Numbered from the stretch's first letter, positions 1 to 11,440 are shown. The stretch: DNA of 64,000 nucleotides from Ailurus styani (GCA_002007465.1 LNAC01000275.1:2059819-2123818), one strand, 5' to 3'. Notes: generated by a model from the sequence alone, not told the origin. A program made the numbers and translations.

Positions 1-1660
1 CTGCTACCCTAACGGCAGAGACACGCTAGCTCCTTCTACTTAAGGCCATAACTTTGCTCTACAGTCACTTTCAGGCCCTCGCTCCAGCTCCAACGATGCT
101 ATGATTACACTTCCTTTACCCTCTTGCTTCCCTCCATCTGCTCATTCGTTTCATGATTGTTGGAATCTGGCCCAGGGGAAAACAGCCTAAGGCAGTAGCT
201 GACTGAGCCTGTGGGTTGTCATTCCGGCACAGAAATTCACTAGCCACCCCATGTCCCCCAAATCCCCCTCTCTGTCCCTTTCAGCTCCTTATCAGTTGAG
301 TGAGGGCAGTGGAACCAACAATCTTCCATTTCCAGCTCTTCAGGTTCATGGTGGCGTTTACTTCTATATCCTCATACCACGTCGAGACGCAGCAACAATC
401 AGCCCATCGGCTGGGTCTCCGGGACTTGGAATGTTTGCATCCCCTGACTTTCTGCTATTACCTTTTTCCTGCCATAGCTCATCCCGACCAACTGCGGTCC
501 CTGGTCTCACCTCTCAGATGGTGAAGAGTTTCTGGAATTGGATTGGGTCCCAAGTTGTGCTTCATTCGTTCATTACAGATCCACACTCTTTCATCTGAGC
601 TGACGGCACTGTTGCGAGACCTCCCTCTAGACCATATCCTCAAAGAGCCATTATTACACACCTCACCTGGTTCTATTTCAAACATTTTTTATTCCCCAAA
701 GTTCCTGTCTCTAGCAGATGCTTTTGGTGCTGGATCCGGATCTTCTCAGCGGGTACCCTTCCCGGGAATGCTTCCCGCTGTCAGCACCTGGCTGCCAGAG
801 CCCACGCCCTCTCTTCCAACGTGCATGGCGCTATCCATGCCTGTGTCTACAGGATGTTTCCGCCGGAAGTAGCCCTCCACCAGTGACTGGTGGATACATT
901 CCCTGGCTCCCTCACCTCTTTCAGGGTAAGTCTGAGGAGTGTGTTCCTGCTGGTTCCCAGAGTTCTCCACGGGGGAAGCCCCCACACTGGTCGCCGGGCT
1001 GAAAGGGCAGCTTACCGCCTACCTTCCCTTCCCTGTCCCGTTCCCTGTCCCACCTACTGCTCCAGTACTGCTGCTTCCTGGAACCATCTCCCAAGGACTC
1101 GGCTCATCTCGTCTGCTTCTGGGGATACCCAAACCAAAACAGCTGTCCTGCATCCAGCTCCCTCACAGCTGACAGCCGAATATCCCATTTCGTGGAGAAC
1201 ACTGAAGCCAGCTGAGTTTACGGGGACAGCTGGAGAGCCTCATCCAACTGCCTCTATAGGCAAACTGTAAAACTGTCAAATACGTCCATATATCTTAGCT
1301 TTGGAAGGAAAGGGGGGAGGAAGAGCCAGGCAGCCTCTATCTTTTCTTGGGAAACATATCTCCTTTTCTCCTTCTTCTCACCGCCTTTCTTCCTTCTCCC
1401 AACGGACATTTTCCTTTTTGTCTCTACCCTGCTGGGGGAAAGATGCCACTTTCCTTGAACCTGTCCCATAACCTACGGACCTTCCGTTCGCTCTAAAGCT
1501 TCTCCCGAGAACTGTAATATGCTTCATTTTCATCTCAGAACAGCCTACCCCATCCTCTCTCTTTGGTGAGCTGGTTTCACCCTGGTCACCGGGGAATGCC
1601 ACTGCAAGGTCATCAACGGTGACTTATTTTCCAAATCCAGTCATCTTTGCTCTTTGTCAT
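1..1660. other. Intergenic DNA, nothing recognised
   Basis: Mixed-composition DNA in the distant 5' flank of IGFBP2. The open frames here lack domain signatures, splice context or codon bias, and I recognise no repeat family with confidence. Ancient unalignable repeats are possible. Confidence 0.5.
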
Positions 1661-1667
1661 ACTTGGC

Positions 1668-2060
1668 TCCAGGTAATAGTGTAAACCCTGTTATGATCAC
1701 ATTACTCTCATGCTCAAAATTCTTTGAGGATAAAAAGATAAAAACATGTCTCTGATTCACGCATTTCAAGCAGCCTACGACTGGCCTGCAACTTTCCGGC
1801 ATATCCTGCCAGCCCTCCGCTACAGCAACTGGTCTACTAACGAGCCTCAAAATATGTCCTTTCACATCCACCATCGGGTTCCAGAACTCTCTCAGTCCAA
1901 TATGGCCTTCTTTCCTCTTCTTCTTACATGAACTGCTCCCCGAGTCCCCATCCAGGGCCCTTCCATCCTCACATACAGTCTTTCCCATTTTCTCCCAGCC
2001 CTGCTTCCAAAATCGAAATTCCTGTGGGCCATGGTTTCTGCTTCCATACTGGGCTTTTCT
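1668..2060 (+). repeat. Possible L2 LINE fragment
   Basis: The stretch with a 'tgctcaaaattctttgagg' block followed by 'ttcaagcagcctacgactggcctg' resembles the L2 segment where short coding-like phrases about editing and costs are read in many mammalian copies. Divergence is high and the boundaries are approximate. The 192-residue minus-strand frame over this stretch has no recognisable domain. Confidence 0.35.
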
Positions 2061-2369
2061 TTTTAGGAGTCTGCCTTGTCTCTCCAATGAGGCAAGGAGT
2101 GTGTAGAACCTCAGAACCTGATACAAGGCATTCCACGTACATTTGCGGGTGTTGCTGAAGATGAGATCGAATAATCCAGTCAGTCCTGAAGAAGTCACAT
2201 ACTCGCCTCTCTGGCGCACAGTTGGGGGGGGTGTTTATTCTTGGGGCCTCCCCCCTCTTCACTCCTTGGGCATCCCTGTAGCCTCCCACCCTTGGTTTAT
2301 TCCAGAAGAGTCTGCTCTTGGCCTATTTTCTAGAATATTCCTCTGGAGACTTTGGGGAGGGTGAGTCCT

Positions 2370-2545
2370 CTATTATCTCTGGACAGATAAGGGCAGAAAG
2401 GCCCCAAGAGGCAAAGCCATTTTTCCAAGGCTGCTGGGCTGATAAGGGGCAGAGTCAGGATGAGAATTCGTGTCTCCCGCCCGTCTCAATCCAGAGAGCT
2501 TTCTTGCAGACCTGGGTAGAAATTCAACGTTATCTCAAGCAGGAG
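2370..2545 (-). repeat. MIR SINE fragment
   Basis: Reverse-orientation MIR core: a gaggcaaagcc / aaggctgctgggctgataag / gggcagagtcaggatgagaattc series matches the antisense MIR core (gaggcacagagaggttaag ... cagagctgggattcgaac). It is an ancient mammalian-wide repeat and boundaries are approximate. Confidence 0.5.
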
Positions 2546-2589
2546 GAAACGGGAGAGACCACAGTCTCTAGAAAAACTACACAGTTTTG

Positions 2590-2740
2590 GAGGCATTCGG
2601 TGTGTCAGTTGCGAACTCTTCGAACTCTTCGACCTTGGGCAAATAGTTTGATTGCTTAAACATCAGTTTCCTCATGTATAAAAATAGGCATTATAACGTC
2701 TCCCTGAAACAGGAGACTTTGAGAATTAAATCAGATGCCA
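2590..2740 (+). repeat. MIR SINE fragment
   Basis: Sense MIR core seen as 'gaccttgggcaaatag', 'catcagtttcctcatgtataaaa' (shortened here) and 'gagaattaaatcag'. A short direct duplication, cgaactctt twice, lies at 2612-2631 at its 5' side. Confidence 0.55.
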
Positions 2741-2749
2741 TGTAGAATA

Positions 2750-2970
2750 TTACACTGGGAGCAGACCTAGCGTGGTGCCAAGACCACAGGCTTGAGTCTG
2801 AGTCCTGACTCCGTGAGGATTGGTGGTATCACCTAGGGGGGTTACCTGCCCTCTGTGCTGAAGACCTTGATCTCCCTGTATGTAAAAGAAGGGGAATAAT
2901 TGCACTTTTTCATGGAATTAAAGGTGCATATATGGCACTCAGCAAGTTGTCTGGCACATAACATACCAGA
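2750..2970 (+). repeat. MIR SINE fragment
   Basis: A second sense MIR directly follows the first: 'gtggtgccaagaccacaggc', 'gagtcctgactccgtg', 'tgatctccctgtatgtaaaa' and 'ggcactcagcaagttgtctggc' occur in MIR order. It is divergent. Confidence 0.5.
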
Positions 2971-3049
2971 CATCCAAGGATCCTTAGTTTCCTTCTTTCC
3001 TTCACGAGCAATACCGTAAACACAATAATGGGAACCACATTGTAACTAT

Positions 3050-3050
<1 letters not shown>

Positions 3051-3081
<31 letters not shown>
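3051..3081. repeat. (GA)n microsatellite
   Basis: An uninterrupted AG dinucleotide run of about 15 units, seen directly. It is expected to be length-polymorphic. Confidence 0.95.
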
Positions 3082-3084
<3 letters not shown>

Positions 3085-3164
3085 TTTTCTGGGACTTTAG
3101 AACATTTTACGCAACCCCTGTTACTAATTACCAGTCCTGTGCTGTTAATTGCATTTGTGTTTCT

Positions 3165-3290
3165 CTCCTGCACTGACCAGCGAGGGCAGCCTCTTGGCGG
3201 GGTCATTTCTATTCATCATTGTTTTTCCAGCGCCGGAGGGCAGTATCGGGTACACAGTAGGTGATCAAAAAGGTTTGCTGCATCATTGTC
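3165..3290 (+). repeat. L2 LINE 3' end fragment
   Basis: The order 'ctgaccagcgagggcag ... ccagcgccggagggcagtat ... cacagtaggtgatcaaaaa' resembles the L2 3' terminus (gagggcagggac ... ccagcgcctagaacag ... cacatagtaggtgctcaat). It is divergent and short. Confidence 0.4.
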
Positions 3291-3384
3291 ATAAACTGGT
3301 TCTTTAGGAAGAAAAAAAAAATTGAAGGGAAAGGTAATACAAAGTAGCATGAATATTTACTTGGTGGGACCAAAATATAAATGA

Positions 3385-3625
3385 TAAAATCCTGGAGCGT
3401 GTTCTGTGTCTCAAGTACTGTCCTGAATACATGATGATGTGTTTAATGCTCACTACAAATGCTATGAAGCGTGTACTGTTTTCATACCTATTTTATGGAG
3501 GAAGAAACTGAGGCACAGAGAGGTTAAGAAACTTACTGGAGGTCAAGAACTATCGAGTAGTAAAACGGGGATTGGAATCCAGGCAGTTGAGCCATTTAGA
3601 GCCTGGTCTTCTGTCCCCTGTACTG
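3385..3625 (-). repeat. MIR SINE
   Basis: A clear antisense MIR: 'tattttatggaggaagaaactg', 'aggcacagagaggttaagaaac', 'ggggattggaatccaggcag'. It is one of the better preserved MIR copies in the window. Confidence 0.65.
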
Positions 3626-3929
3626 TTCTTCCCTTCCCTCCTGACAAGCCGCAGGCAGGGGTGAGGATTAAATGAATATAAAAGCCCAATGTCCCCCACA
3701 GAGCAGACACCCGAAACTATTAGCTCCTTCCAGAAAGTCCCACCTACTCACGTAGCTCCGTCCCTCAGAGATCTGCACTTGGCGAGCAAGGAAGGCAAGA
3801 AAGATTAATTTTGTCAGAAGTGTTTGCAGTAATAATAGAACTTCCTTTAAAAAAGAGCAATTCGTGCTGACGAATTAACTGACCTGCCCTTGCACCTTGT
3901 CTTCCCACCTCCAGCCGGTGACCCCCCAA

Positions 3930-4090
3930 CGCAGGCTGGCCTGTTTTTTGCACCAGTCTTTGTCTCTCCGATGGTCTGATGAGCTGTTGGAGATGAGACC
4001 AGATCGTGTCTCAGTAATCTTTCCATTTCCTGCCGTGCCTAGGACAGTGCTTGGCATGGAAGGAGCGTTCCATAAATAGTTGTGGAGTTT
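3930..4090 (+). repeat. L2 LINE 3' end fragment
   Basis: 'tgctgttggagatgagacc'-like, 'ctgccgtgcctaggacag', 'tgcttggcatggaaggagcg' and 'ttccataaatagttgtgga' follow the L2 3' UTR order (ctagaacagtgcctggcac ... gtgctcaataaatatttg). Confidence 0.5.
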
Positions 4091-4469
4091 TTGAACTAAA
4101 TTAAATCTTCACAGTGGAAAAACAAGCATGAAGTAGCCCATGAAAAAGCTTTGCAATCTGTAACATCATGATGCCAGTGATTTATGAGACGCTATGCCTC
4201 CTTTTCATTAGGCAAAGAATATGTGTTCGAGGTGGAAAAATGAGAAACTATAGATAAGCTGGGAGAAAAATGTTGACATCGTGTATGGTTCCATGATTAA
4301 CATTTTAATTCGTTTCCTTCTGCCTCTGCTTTTTGCTTTGTCTCTGCCCACTGCTGATCACACAATCTGGGTTCAGTGATAAATGCTCAGGAACTATTTC
4401 CTGGCCATTGCTTCCCCTAACTCGATTTTATATAGCTTTACTTTGCCCTCACCTAGGTAATGGGGCATT

Positions 4470-4760
4470 TTTGCTATTAATATTCACTGTAGAAAATTTG
4501 GAAAATTAAAAACTTGGGACTAGAAACACAGGAATAAAACAATTCCAGCACCCAGTTAATGTCTGAACTTCTGTGTCTCTGTCTCTCTCATATACATACA
4601 CACGCACACACACACACACTCATCACAAATAGAAATTATATACATAGTTTTATATCCTGCTTGTTAAGGAAAAAAGGTCTCTCACATTTATTCCGTGAGG
4701 ATTTGTTTTCTGATGTTTTCCAGTGTTCTGCAAAAGTAGGACTCTCCATGGTTGCTATTC
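4470..4760. repeat. Ancient interspersed repeat with (CA)n tract
   Basis: 'tgtagaaaatttggaaaatt' and 'ttttatatcctgcttgtta' belong to a common old mammalian repeat whose family I cannot name securely. A CA tract at 4595-4619 interrupts it. Confidence 0.35.
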
Positions 4761-4874
4761 CATTAGCCGGATGCTTACCATATGGATTCTTTAAGTGCTG
4801 TAGGCTATTTTGTGGTAGGCAAACTCTTAAAAGCTCAAGGTTCAAAGGATGATTCCCTTATGGGCAAACATTTT

Positions 4875-5025
4875 CTTCTTTTTTAAACAGCTTCATTGAA
4901 GTAGGATTTACATACCATGCACTCAACCCCTAGTAAGTCTGGTGACTTAGTAAATGTATACAGTTGTGCAATCATCACCACAACCCACTTTTCAAATAAT
5001 TTCATGTTCCCTAGTGGGAAATTGT
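4875..5025 (-). repeat. Old L1 (L1M-type) fragment
   Basis: 'cttcattgaagtaggattta', 'cataccatgcactcaacccc' and 'gttgtgcaatcatcaccaca' are the familiar antisense segment of old mammalian L1 3' ends. There is no coding capacity. Confidence 0.6.
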
Positions 5026-5379
5026 AAGCACTTGTGATAGGCTTAAGATTAGAGACGTCTGGGGACAGAACCATCTTTGTGCAGATCCAAACCCCACCGT
5101 CAGTCACCTCTTCTCCCCAGCAAGGGAGGGCAGCCTGTGCCGAGGCTGGGAGGAAGGAAACTTGGTTGCCTCCTTCATTTTCCAGGGTCCCAATCAGGAA
5201 GGCAGAAGCCCTGCCTTGATTTGTCAGATACTTCTAATTTTTGCGACCGCCATTCATTCCTCTCCTCTTTCTTGTCTTCACCTTCTCCCTCCCCCACATA
5301 CTGAGGCCGACAGGTTGCAGCAGCTCATCAATCCAGCATCTCTGAGCATCTTATCATTTAGACACCAGATTCATTTTCT
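5026..5379. other. Intergenic DNA, nothing recognised
   Basis: About 350 bases between an old L1 fragment and an L2 copy. Its open frames are not gene-like. It may hold the divergent 5' part of the following L2. Confidence 0.4.
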
Positions 5380-5850
5380 CCACTCTTGCCTCCTTGCAAT
5401 CTGGTCTTTACCTTGCCACCAGAAGGATCCTGGTCCAAACTTAATCAGAGTTGGTCACCCCCCTGCTAAAAACCCTCCCTGGCTTTCCATCACACCTGGA
5501 ATAAAACGCAGACCCCTTGGCCTGGCCTTTAGGATACCTGCCTAGTTACCCAACTTCATCTAACACTTTCATCTCTGATTGTGCTTCTCAGCCACACTGG
5601 TCCTGCTGGCCCTAGAACGTACCATACTTTTTCTACCCCAGGCCCTTTGCACTTGCTGCTCCTGCTTCCTCATTTCCTTACTTTTTCATTTCACTTGGTC
5701 CTTGTTCAAATGCCATCTCCTTTGAGAGGCCTTCTCTGCCTGCTTTATCTTAAAATAGGCTTACCCTTCTCCCCACCATCACTCCCTACTATTTTACCTT
5801 GCTTGTGGTATTCCTCTTTGTAGTAGCATGACTTGCTGCTCTAGTTTAAG
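5380..5850 (+). repeat. L2 LINE fragment
   Basis: A good L2 copy in sense orientation: 'aaaaccctccctggctttcc', 'cccttggcctggcctttagg', 'caggccctttgcacttgctg', 'tgttcaaatgccatctcctt' and 'gagaggccttctctgcctgc' appear in family order. The short ORFs overlapping it are L2-derived or chance. Confidence 0.65.
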
Positions 5851-6173
5851 GGCAAAGATCCAATGCATGAATGAGTGATAAACTAACACATAATTTGCTT
5901 TGACTTATGGAGACATACCCATAAAAAGCAGGATCTAGAGGATCTGAATATGTGATGGAGTGTGTACAAAGAAGACCGTGTGTGAATCCTTGTGGGGAGA
6001 AGGTGGTCTCTGGTGTCTTGTAATCTGCCTCCAAATCCACCTCCTATTAGTTATTTTCATTTGTCATTAGGGTCTATTAATAATGCCTACTTCTGGGGCT
6101 TCGTGAAGACTCAAGGCTCTAATGTAGGTAAAATACCATATGTAGGACACATTTTAAGAAGCTGGCTGTTAAC

Positions 6174-6297
6174 TTTTTTTTTTTAACTGTATTTATTTAT
6201 TTATTTTTAAGTAAGCTCTAGGCTCAATGTGGGGCTTGAACTCATGACCCTGAGATCAAGAGCTGCATGCTCCACTGGTTGAGCCAAACAAGCACCT
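6174..6297 (-). mobile_element. CAN-SINE (tRNA-Lys type), older copy
   Basis: An antisense CAN-SINE: poly(T), then tttatttattt, the antisense tRNA B-box region (gggcttgaactcatgaccctg), then the head gttgagcca...gcacct. Flanking direct repeats ctgttaactt (6165-6174) and ctgttagctt (6301-6310) are near-identical. It lacks the CT-rich body of younger copies. A second SINE lies immediately to its right. Confidence 0.85.
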
Positions 6298-6313
6298 CAA
6301 CTGTTAGCTTCTT

Positions 6314-6501
6314 TTTTTTTTTTTTTTAAAGATTTTATTTATTTATTTGAGTGGGTATTAGGGAGCAAGCCTGAGCAGGGGAGGCGGGGCAGAGGGAGAG
6401 GGAGAAGCAGGCTCCCTGCTGAGCAGGGGGCTCCATCCCCTGGGGATTGTGACCTGAGCTGAAGGCAGACACTCAACCAAAGGAATCACCCAGGTGCCCC
6501 C
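6314..6501 (-). mobile_element. CAN-SINE with target-site duplication
   Basis: Poly(T), then aaagattttatttatttattt, the body gcaggctccctgctgagcag, and the head cacccaggtgcccc. The direct repeat caactgttagcttcttt is present at 6298-6314 and 6502-6518. That repeat is also part of the flank of the neighbouring older SINE, so this element landed at the edge of the earlier insertion. Confidence 0.9.
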
Positions 6502-6647
6502 CAACTGTTAGCTTCTTTATCATTGTTGTCATCACCATCATCTTCATCACTTGACTTGCCAATGAAGGATCTAGAATCTCGGAAATGCCTCATGAGAAGC
6601 TGCTTTGGCATCACACAAAGCATCGTGTGGGACCTATAGTGTAGGAC

Positions 6648-6960
6648 AGTGGTTCTCAAGGTCTGTTCCCTGGACCACCTGCCATCCTCAGGGGCTCCAT
6701 GGCCGGCTCAGTCCATGGAGCATGGCCTGTTGCTCTTAGGGTACTGAGTTCAAGTACACTAAGTACCCAAGAACTCATGTTTGAGTTCTAAGCCATGTTA
6801 GGCTTAGAGCTTACTGGAAAAAAGAAAAAGAAATGCAGTTCCTCAGTCCACGGTTCAGACTTACAGACTCGGCAACTCTGGGCTAAAGCCCGGCAATCTG
6901 TGTTTTCATAAGCCCTTCGGGGGGATTCCGAAGCCCGCTTAAGTCTGAGAGCCTCTTGGA
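6648..6960 (+). mobile_element. MER5A-type hAT transposon, split by a SINE
   Basis: It starts with the terminal cagtggttctcaa and resumes at about 6833 with 'atgcagttcctcagtccacg', 'cggcaatctgtgttttcata' and 'taagtctgagagcct', the MER5A right half ending in the inverted terminus. The middle is occupied by an old SINE (6695-6838). It is non-autonomous and carries no transposase. Confidence 0.7.
6695..6838 (+). mobile_element. Old CAN-SINE nested in the MER5A copy
   Basis: 'ggccggctcagtccatggag', 'catggcctgttgctcttagg' and 'gtactgagttcaagtacact' follow the CAN-SINE tRNA-like head, and the element ends in an A-rich tail (ggaaaaaagaaaaagaa). It is strongly diverged. Confidence 0.6.
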
Positions 6961-9059
6961 CGAGGCAGAAAACCCGCCCGACAGGATGAGTCAGGCTTGC
7001 CGAGGTTTTTGCTTGGCCCTCGAGATGGTAGAATATTTTGAAATTAGTTGTCAGCATTTAATATTTTGGAGATTTCACACACAATCTCAGATTTCCAGCT
7101 TCCCCGTGGCCAGGAGTGGAGTAGCAGCTGCCTTCTGAGACAAAGAGAGCGTTTTCCTGTTGGTCCCATCCGGTCCTACTCCCTCGCGTGCTCCCTGTCC
7201 CTGTCTGGACCCTGGCAACCCCTGTGAGGGTACCGCTTATCTATAAAGGGCGTTAGATGCCCCTCAGCGGAAGCCCCACCTGGTCGAGGTGAGCAAGCAA
7301 ACCCCAGAAGGGACGTGGCCCGGTGCCCATCCTGACCAAGCCCAGAGGGCAGGGAGAGAGGACGCTCAGATGGACTTTCAGGGCTGGCGGACGGAGTTCG
7401 AGCCAGAGAGCCCCCCATCCCCCAACCCATCCCAGATCTGGCCCAGGTCTGAGCCTCAGATGCTTCCCAGGGGCAGATCCTGGATGCTACCGACCCTTGC
7501 CCTCTGCGCTGGGGTTCGGGTGTGAGCAGAGAGTGGGAGAGGGTGGGAGAGCTGTGCAGCAGGTCTGCGGACGTCCTCAGCTCTTCAGCGGAGGGAGCGC
7601 GGGTGGAAGGGGCGTCGGGCCCAGAGGGTTTGCAGAGCCCCCCCCCACCCCCCCCACCAGGCTTTAGCCTGCACAGCATGCTCCTGGGAGCCCGGGAGGC
7701 CCACGTGCAGGGAGGAACAAAGCCTGGGGTCGGGGGCCTGGCAGGCTGGCTGCAGGCTCCGGGGTTATGTACTTCACTGAGCAAGGCCGGGGAGGCTCCC
7801 AGGCCTCCAGCGCAAGCCCTCCTGCAGACACAGGGCGGCCCTTTCCAGCCGGCTCAGACCTGCCCCTTCTCACACCTCCTCTCCTCCAGCCTGCCTCTGC
7901 AGAGCACCTCTTTGACTCCCGACGGTCTCAGGGACTCTTCCTCCCTGATTTTCTTTACAGTTCTTTCCATCCTTTTGATCCTGCCTCCAGATGAACCCCA
8001 CTGCCCCTGAGAAGTGGCCCCAGACCACTACCTTCACTGAACTCTGTGACCTTCGGTTTCCCTTCCCGCCCTGATTACAAAGAGGCCAAATCTCCCTCAC
8101 CGCCCCTCCCCCTCCCACCCCGGGGGCTGCCAGTACCTGTAGAAGACTTGTCTGTCTTTCTCCCATCCCTCCCCCCCAAAGCACCGTTCTGGGGTCCTGC
8201 CGTGGGAGGGGCCTGGGAGGGGAGGATGGGATCAGAGAGGGAGAGGAATTTTTCTGGGATGCTGAGGAGGCAGGGAAGGGAAAGGAGGGGTGAGTAGGTG
8301 TGTGAGGGAGAGAGTGCTTAGGGGTGTTTCTTAGGGGGTCAGAAGGAGCGAGGGTGTTGAACACCATGAAGGGTAGAATTATGAGGAATGATGATTTAAC
8401 CTAAAACAGGTTTCAAATTTTTTGACCATGACCCACAGTGCGCGATACATGAGATACATTTTACATCACAACAGCACCGGTGGCTTCACCCCCTCCCCCA
8501 CAACCGAGACTCTACTTTCAGGGAACAATACTGAGCCTCAGCACGTGTGATACACTAATAGTTCCTACTCTTTTCCTCCTTTTCGCCCACATGCTTGTCT
8601 TTCGTTGCGTGATTAGCATAAATATTTCTTTTACATGTATAGTAGCACACCCATCAAGTGACCTCACCACCCACTAGTGGCTCGGAACCTGTAAGCTAAA
8701 AAGCAATGGCAGAACAGGAGGAATCACAGAGCAGGGGTGGAGATCACTGACTCACGCCACGATGGAGACCCGAGGCTCCAGGAGCCACAGAACCGGGGGC
8801 AGAGCTCGGTGGCAACCCAGGAGCTCTGGGCAACACGCTTGCGCGGCTACGCGGAGCCCAGACGGGTGGACATGCACTGGCTTTCTGGGGATTCTTGCGA
8901 GCGACATCATGAGTTCCCGGAGAAGGGAGCGCGGGTCCAGCTCTGCTCTGCTGTCCTGCAGCATCGAGCACCAGGCTGGACACACTACCCGTCCACGGTC
9001 GGTGTCACCTAGACCACCCATGTCCTGTCCGTCACGAGCTGTTTTACCCTTTCTCCGCT
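6961..9059. other. Intergenic DNA, GC-rich in part, no gene recognised
   Basis: 7150-8300 is GC-rich and contains several overlapping open frames on both strands (up to about 200 residues). These are proline/serine/glycine-rich frames of the kind GC-rich DNA produces by chance, and none shows a domain or splice context. Homopolymer C tracts lie at about 7640-7662. 8400-8680 could be a diverged DNA transposon ('tttttgaccatgacccacag'). Confidence 0.4.
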
Positions 9060-9270
9060 AGTCTTCTCTAGGTTGTTATTTCTGTCTGGTGTCTCAGCTC
9101 ATTCTCACTGCGTTCTACGTCGCCAGACCCGCTAGAACCGTAAGCCCCCGAAGAACGTGGACCTTGTCTGTTGCTCTTACTACCCCGCGATCAGCTGCTG
9201 TGGGCTGTGCCTGTCTCCGAAGCGGACGTCAGATAAAGGAATTGAACAGACACTGGGGACTCGGCTGCAA
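9060..9270 (+). repeat. L2 LINE fragment
   Basis: 'gttgttatttctgtctggtg', 'gctagaaccgtaagcccccg' and 'aagaacgtggaccttgtctg' match the L2 3' UTR order (tgtctgtctccccc ... actagaatgtaagctcc ... gggaccttgtctgtc). Confidence 0.5.
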
Positions 9271-9819
9271 GACGGGGACCATATCCTCCGCTTCCCAGCT
9301 GAAGCACGCCTTCTTGATTCCCAGCTCTGGGACACTCACAAATGTGCCCTTGTCTGCTGCCTTAGCAGCAAAGCAGTACCTCCCGGCCCGTGGATGGCCC
9401 GTGGGCCAGGGGAGGGAGAGCAAGGACCTCAGAGTAACGAGCTGATGGAGGCATGGGGCTCCCTTGCAGCCCTCAGATAAAATGAGATTGGCGTGGTTGG
9501 GCCTGGCCAATCCAGCCTTCCTGGGGCATTTAAAATAACTGCGCGTATGCTCTCGGATCCTTTCCTCGCCCTTGCATTTCTGAGGCTCCCAAACCCACCA
9601 GCTTCTAGGAGTTTTGGTTGTTGGGAGGAACTGGTGGGTCCCTGGAGGCTGGGCGGAGGGAACAAACCAGACCATTTCTCTTCCACCGCCTCCCCTTCCT
9701 GCTGGGGCTACAGCAGCAGGTGGTGTGTCTCCTCTGTGCACCCCCCCCTCCTTCTGGGCAGCCCCCTCGTCATTCGAGCTCCTGCCCGGTATGGGGTGGC
9801 CAGATTCAATAAATAAAGG
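9271..9819. other. Intergenic DNA, nothing recognised
   Basis: Unannotatable DNA. The 213-residue minus-strand frame over this stretch has no recognisable domain and crosses the neighbouring L2 copy, so I treat it as chance. Confidence 0.4.
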
Positions 9820-9839
9820 GCACTGGCTAAATGTGAATT

Positions 9840-9990
9840 CCAGATAAACTGAATACAATTCTATATGCAATTTTTCTTATTATGGAAAAATACATAGAAT
9901 ATACAATTTACCATTTTAATCACGTTAAGTGTCAGATTCTGTGCCACTTCATACATTATAGACCACATATTTTGTACCCTGAATTATTTA
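9840..9990 (-). repeat. Old L1 fragment
   Basis: 'tatggaaaaatacatagaat', 'atacaatttaccattttaat' and 'cacgttaagtgtcagattct' resemble antisense L1M 3'-end sequence (caatttaccattttaaccat ... ttaagtgtacagttc). Confidence 0.45.
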
Positions 9991-11279
9991 TTTATCAGAA
10001 ATTGGTATCGAAGTGGCGTTTTGTGTTTTGCGCCGGCAACCCTCGCTGGAGAACCTCTCATCGACGCTCACGCTCCCTCTGACCGCAAGACGCTTTCCAG
10101 CACCTCTCTAACCAATTTCCTCCTTTCATTCCCTGAATGGAAGACCCGGAGTGGCCTCCTCTCTGCTTTACCGATAGACTGTGAGAAATAGCCTCTGCCC
10201 GACCCCCAGGGGATCACAGTACGGTCCCCGGGATGGGGGTAGGGGTGGAGGTGTGGGGGCCGCTGAGCCCTTCTGAGTCCCCTCCCCTCTCCCCAGTCCT
10301 GCTCTATCATCAGCTCCAGTTTCCTCAGCAGCTCTTAATCCTCCTCTGTTCCAGAAATGGCCAGGTGTTTTTTAATTCCCAGGTGCACCCCCCCACCCCA
10401 CTGCCCTGGGTAATTGGTTCCATGTGTCGGTCTGCCTTTGTCACCCGCCCCTTCCCCCGCCCCTCCCCCCTCCCGTCAGCCAGCCTTCCGCCCACCTGCC
10501 TTCCTTCCTCACAGTCCTCCTCTGCTGAGTCCTTCCTGTTGCACGTCTGGCACGTCCCCTGCGTCTGCAGGCTCTCCTGCTCCCTCCCTGCCCCCTTTCA
10601 GGACATGACAAAGGAAAGAAAAGGGTGGCTCTTGGTGCATTCACTACTTTTATTAATGAATGCATGAACAGAAACAGCTGGCCCTGCAGACATTTCTGCT
10701 GAGCTGGGGTGTTGCAAAAAGGGATGGAATCCTAGCATCTCGGTTTGGGAGGAGACCTTTGGAGCCAACTGATATCACTGGTGTACAATGCAGGGGACCT
10801 CTCCCTAAGTCGCCCCAACCAGGAACCCAGAGCCCAGCGTCTCACGAATCCTTAGTGCTGGGGTGAGTGGTGGAGATTTACAGTTCAGCCTTTGGAATCC
10901 AGACAAGTGATTTTTTTTTTTTTTTTTCTGCGCTCGGCTCAGTCTTTCACCTCCTCAGTGCAAAAGTAAGTGTATAGTGATGTGGATTAGCGCTACTCCA
11001 AGTGTGCATACCCCACGCTGCTCGGTGCTGGGAAGAGATAGAGGTAGAAACCCAGAGTAAGCATCAGAAACTCACAGAGCCATTTGCCATGGCTGCGCTA
11101 TCCACATGTGATTGTTTTTCCGGTAATTCATTTTATTGCTAGTATTTTACAGAAGTGTCAGTCTCTGATGAAGCGGGGACAACTGGTCTTTCGCCAGAGG
11201 TAGCTTGAAAAGCCCCGTTATGGAGCACAGACTCTGCAGCAGAGTCTGGGCTGGAAAAGGACCACATGCTCCGAGGCAT
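9991..11279. other. Intergenic DNA, nothing recognised
   Basis: No gene or clear repeat. It includes a pyrimidine-rich stretch at 10380-10600, where open frames are proline/serine-rich chance products, and a T16-17 tract near 10911-10927. Confidence 0.4.
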
Positions 11280-11440
11280 GGGGATTAACCTCTCCGTATG
11301 TATCTCAGCTTCTCCTCTGTAACATGGGCACAAGAACGGCTCTCGCCGTGTGGGACTGTTGGGAGCATTCTAAGAGTTCGAGATAAGGAGTGCCTGCGAG
11401 TGCCTGGCCCATGGGTAGCCTGGCGCGTGTGGGAGCTCTT
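11280..11440 (+). repeat. MIR SINE fragment
   Basis: 'ttaacctctccgtatgtatc', 'tcagcttctcctctgtaaca', 'tgggcacaagaacggctctc' and 'gtgcctggcccatgg' follow sense MIR order. Confidence 0.45.

Noticed and set aside
7176..8367. Several 110-200 residue frames in a GC-rich block, a possible unknown gene or CpG island promoter
   Set aside because: Both strands are open at once, composition is Pro/Ser/Gly, CpG is not clearly enriched, and no splice or family signature is seen.
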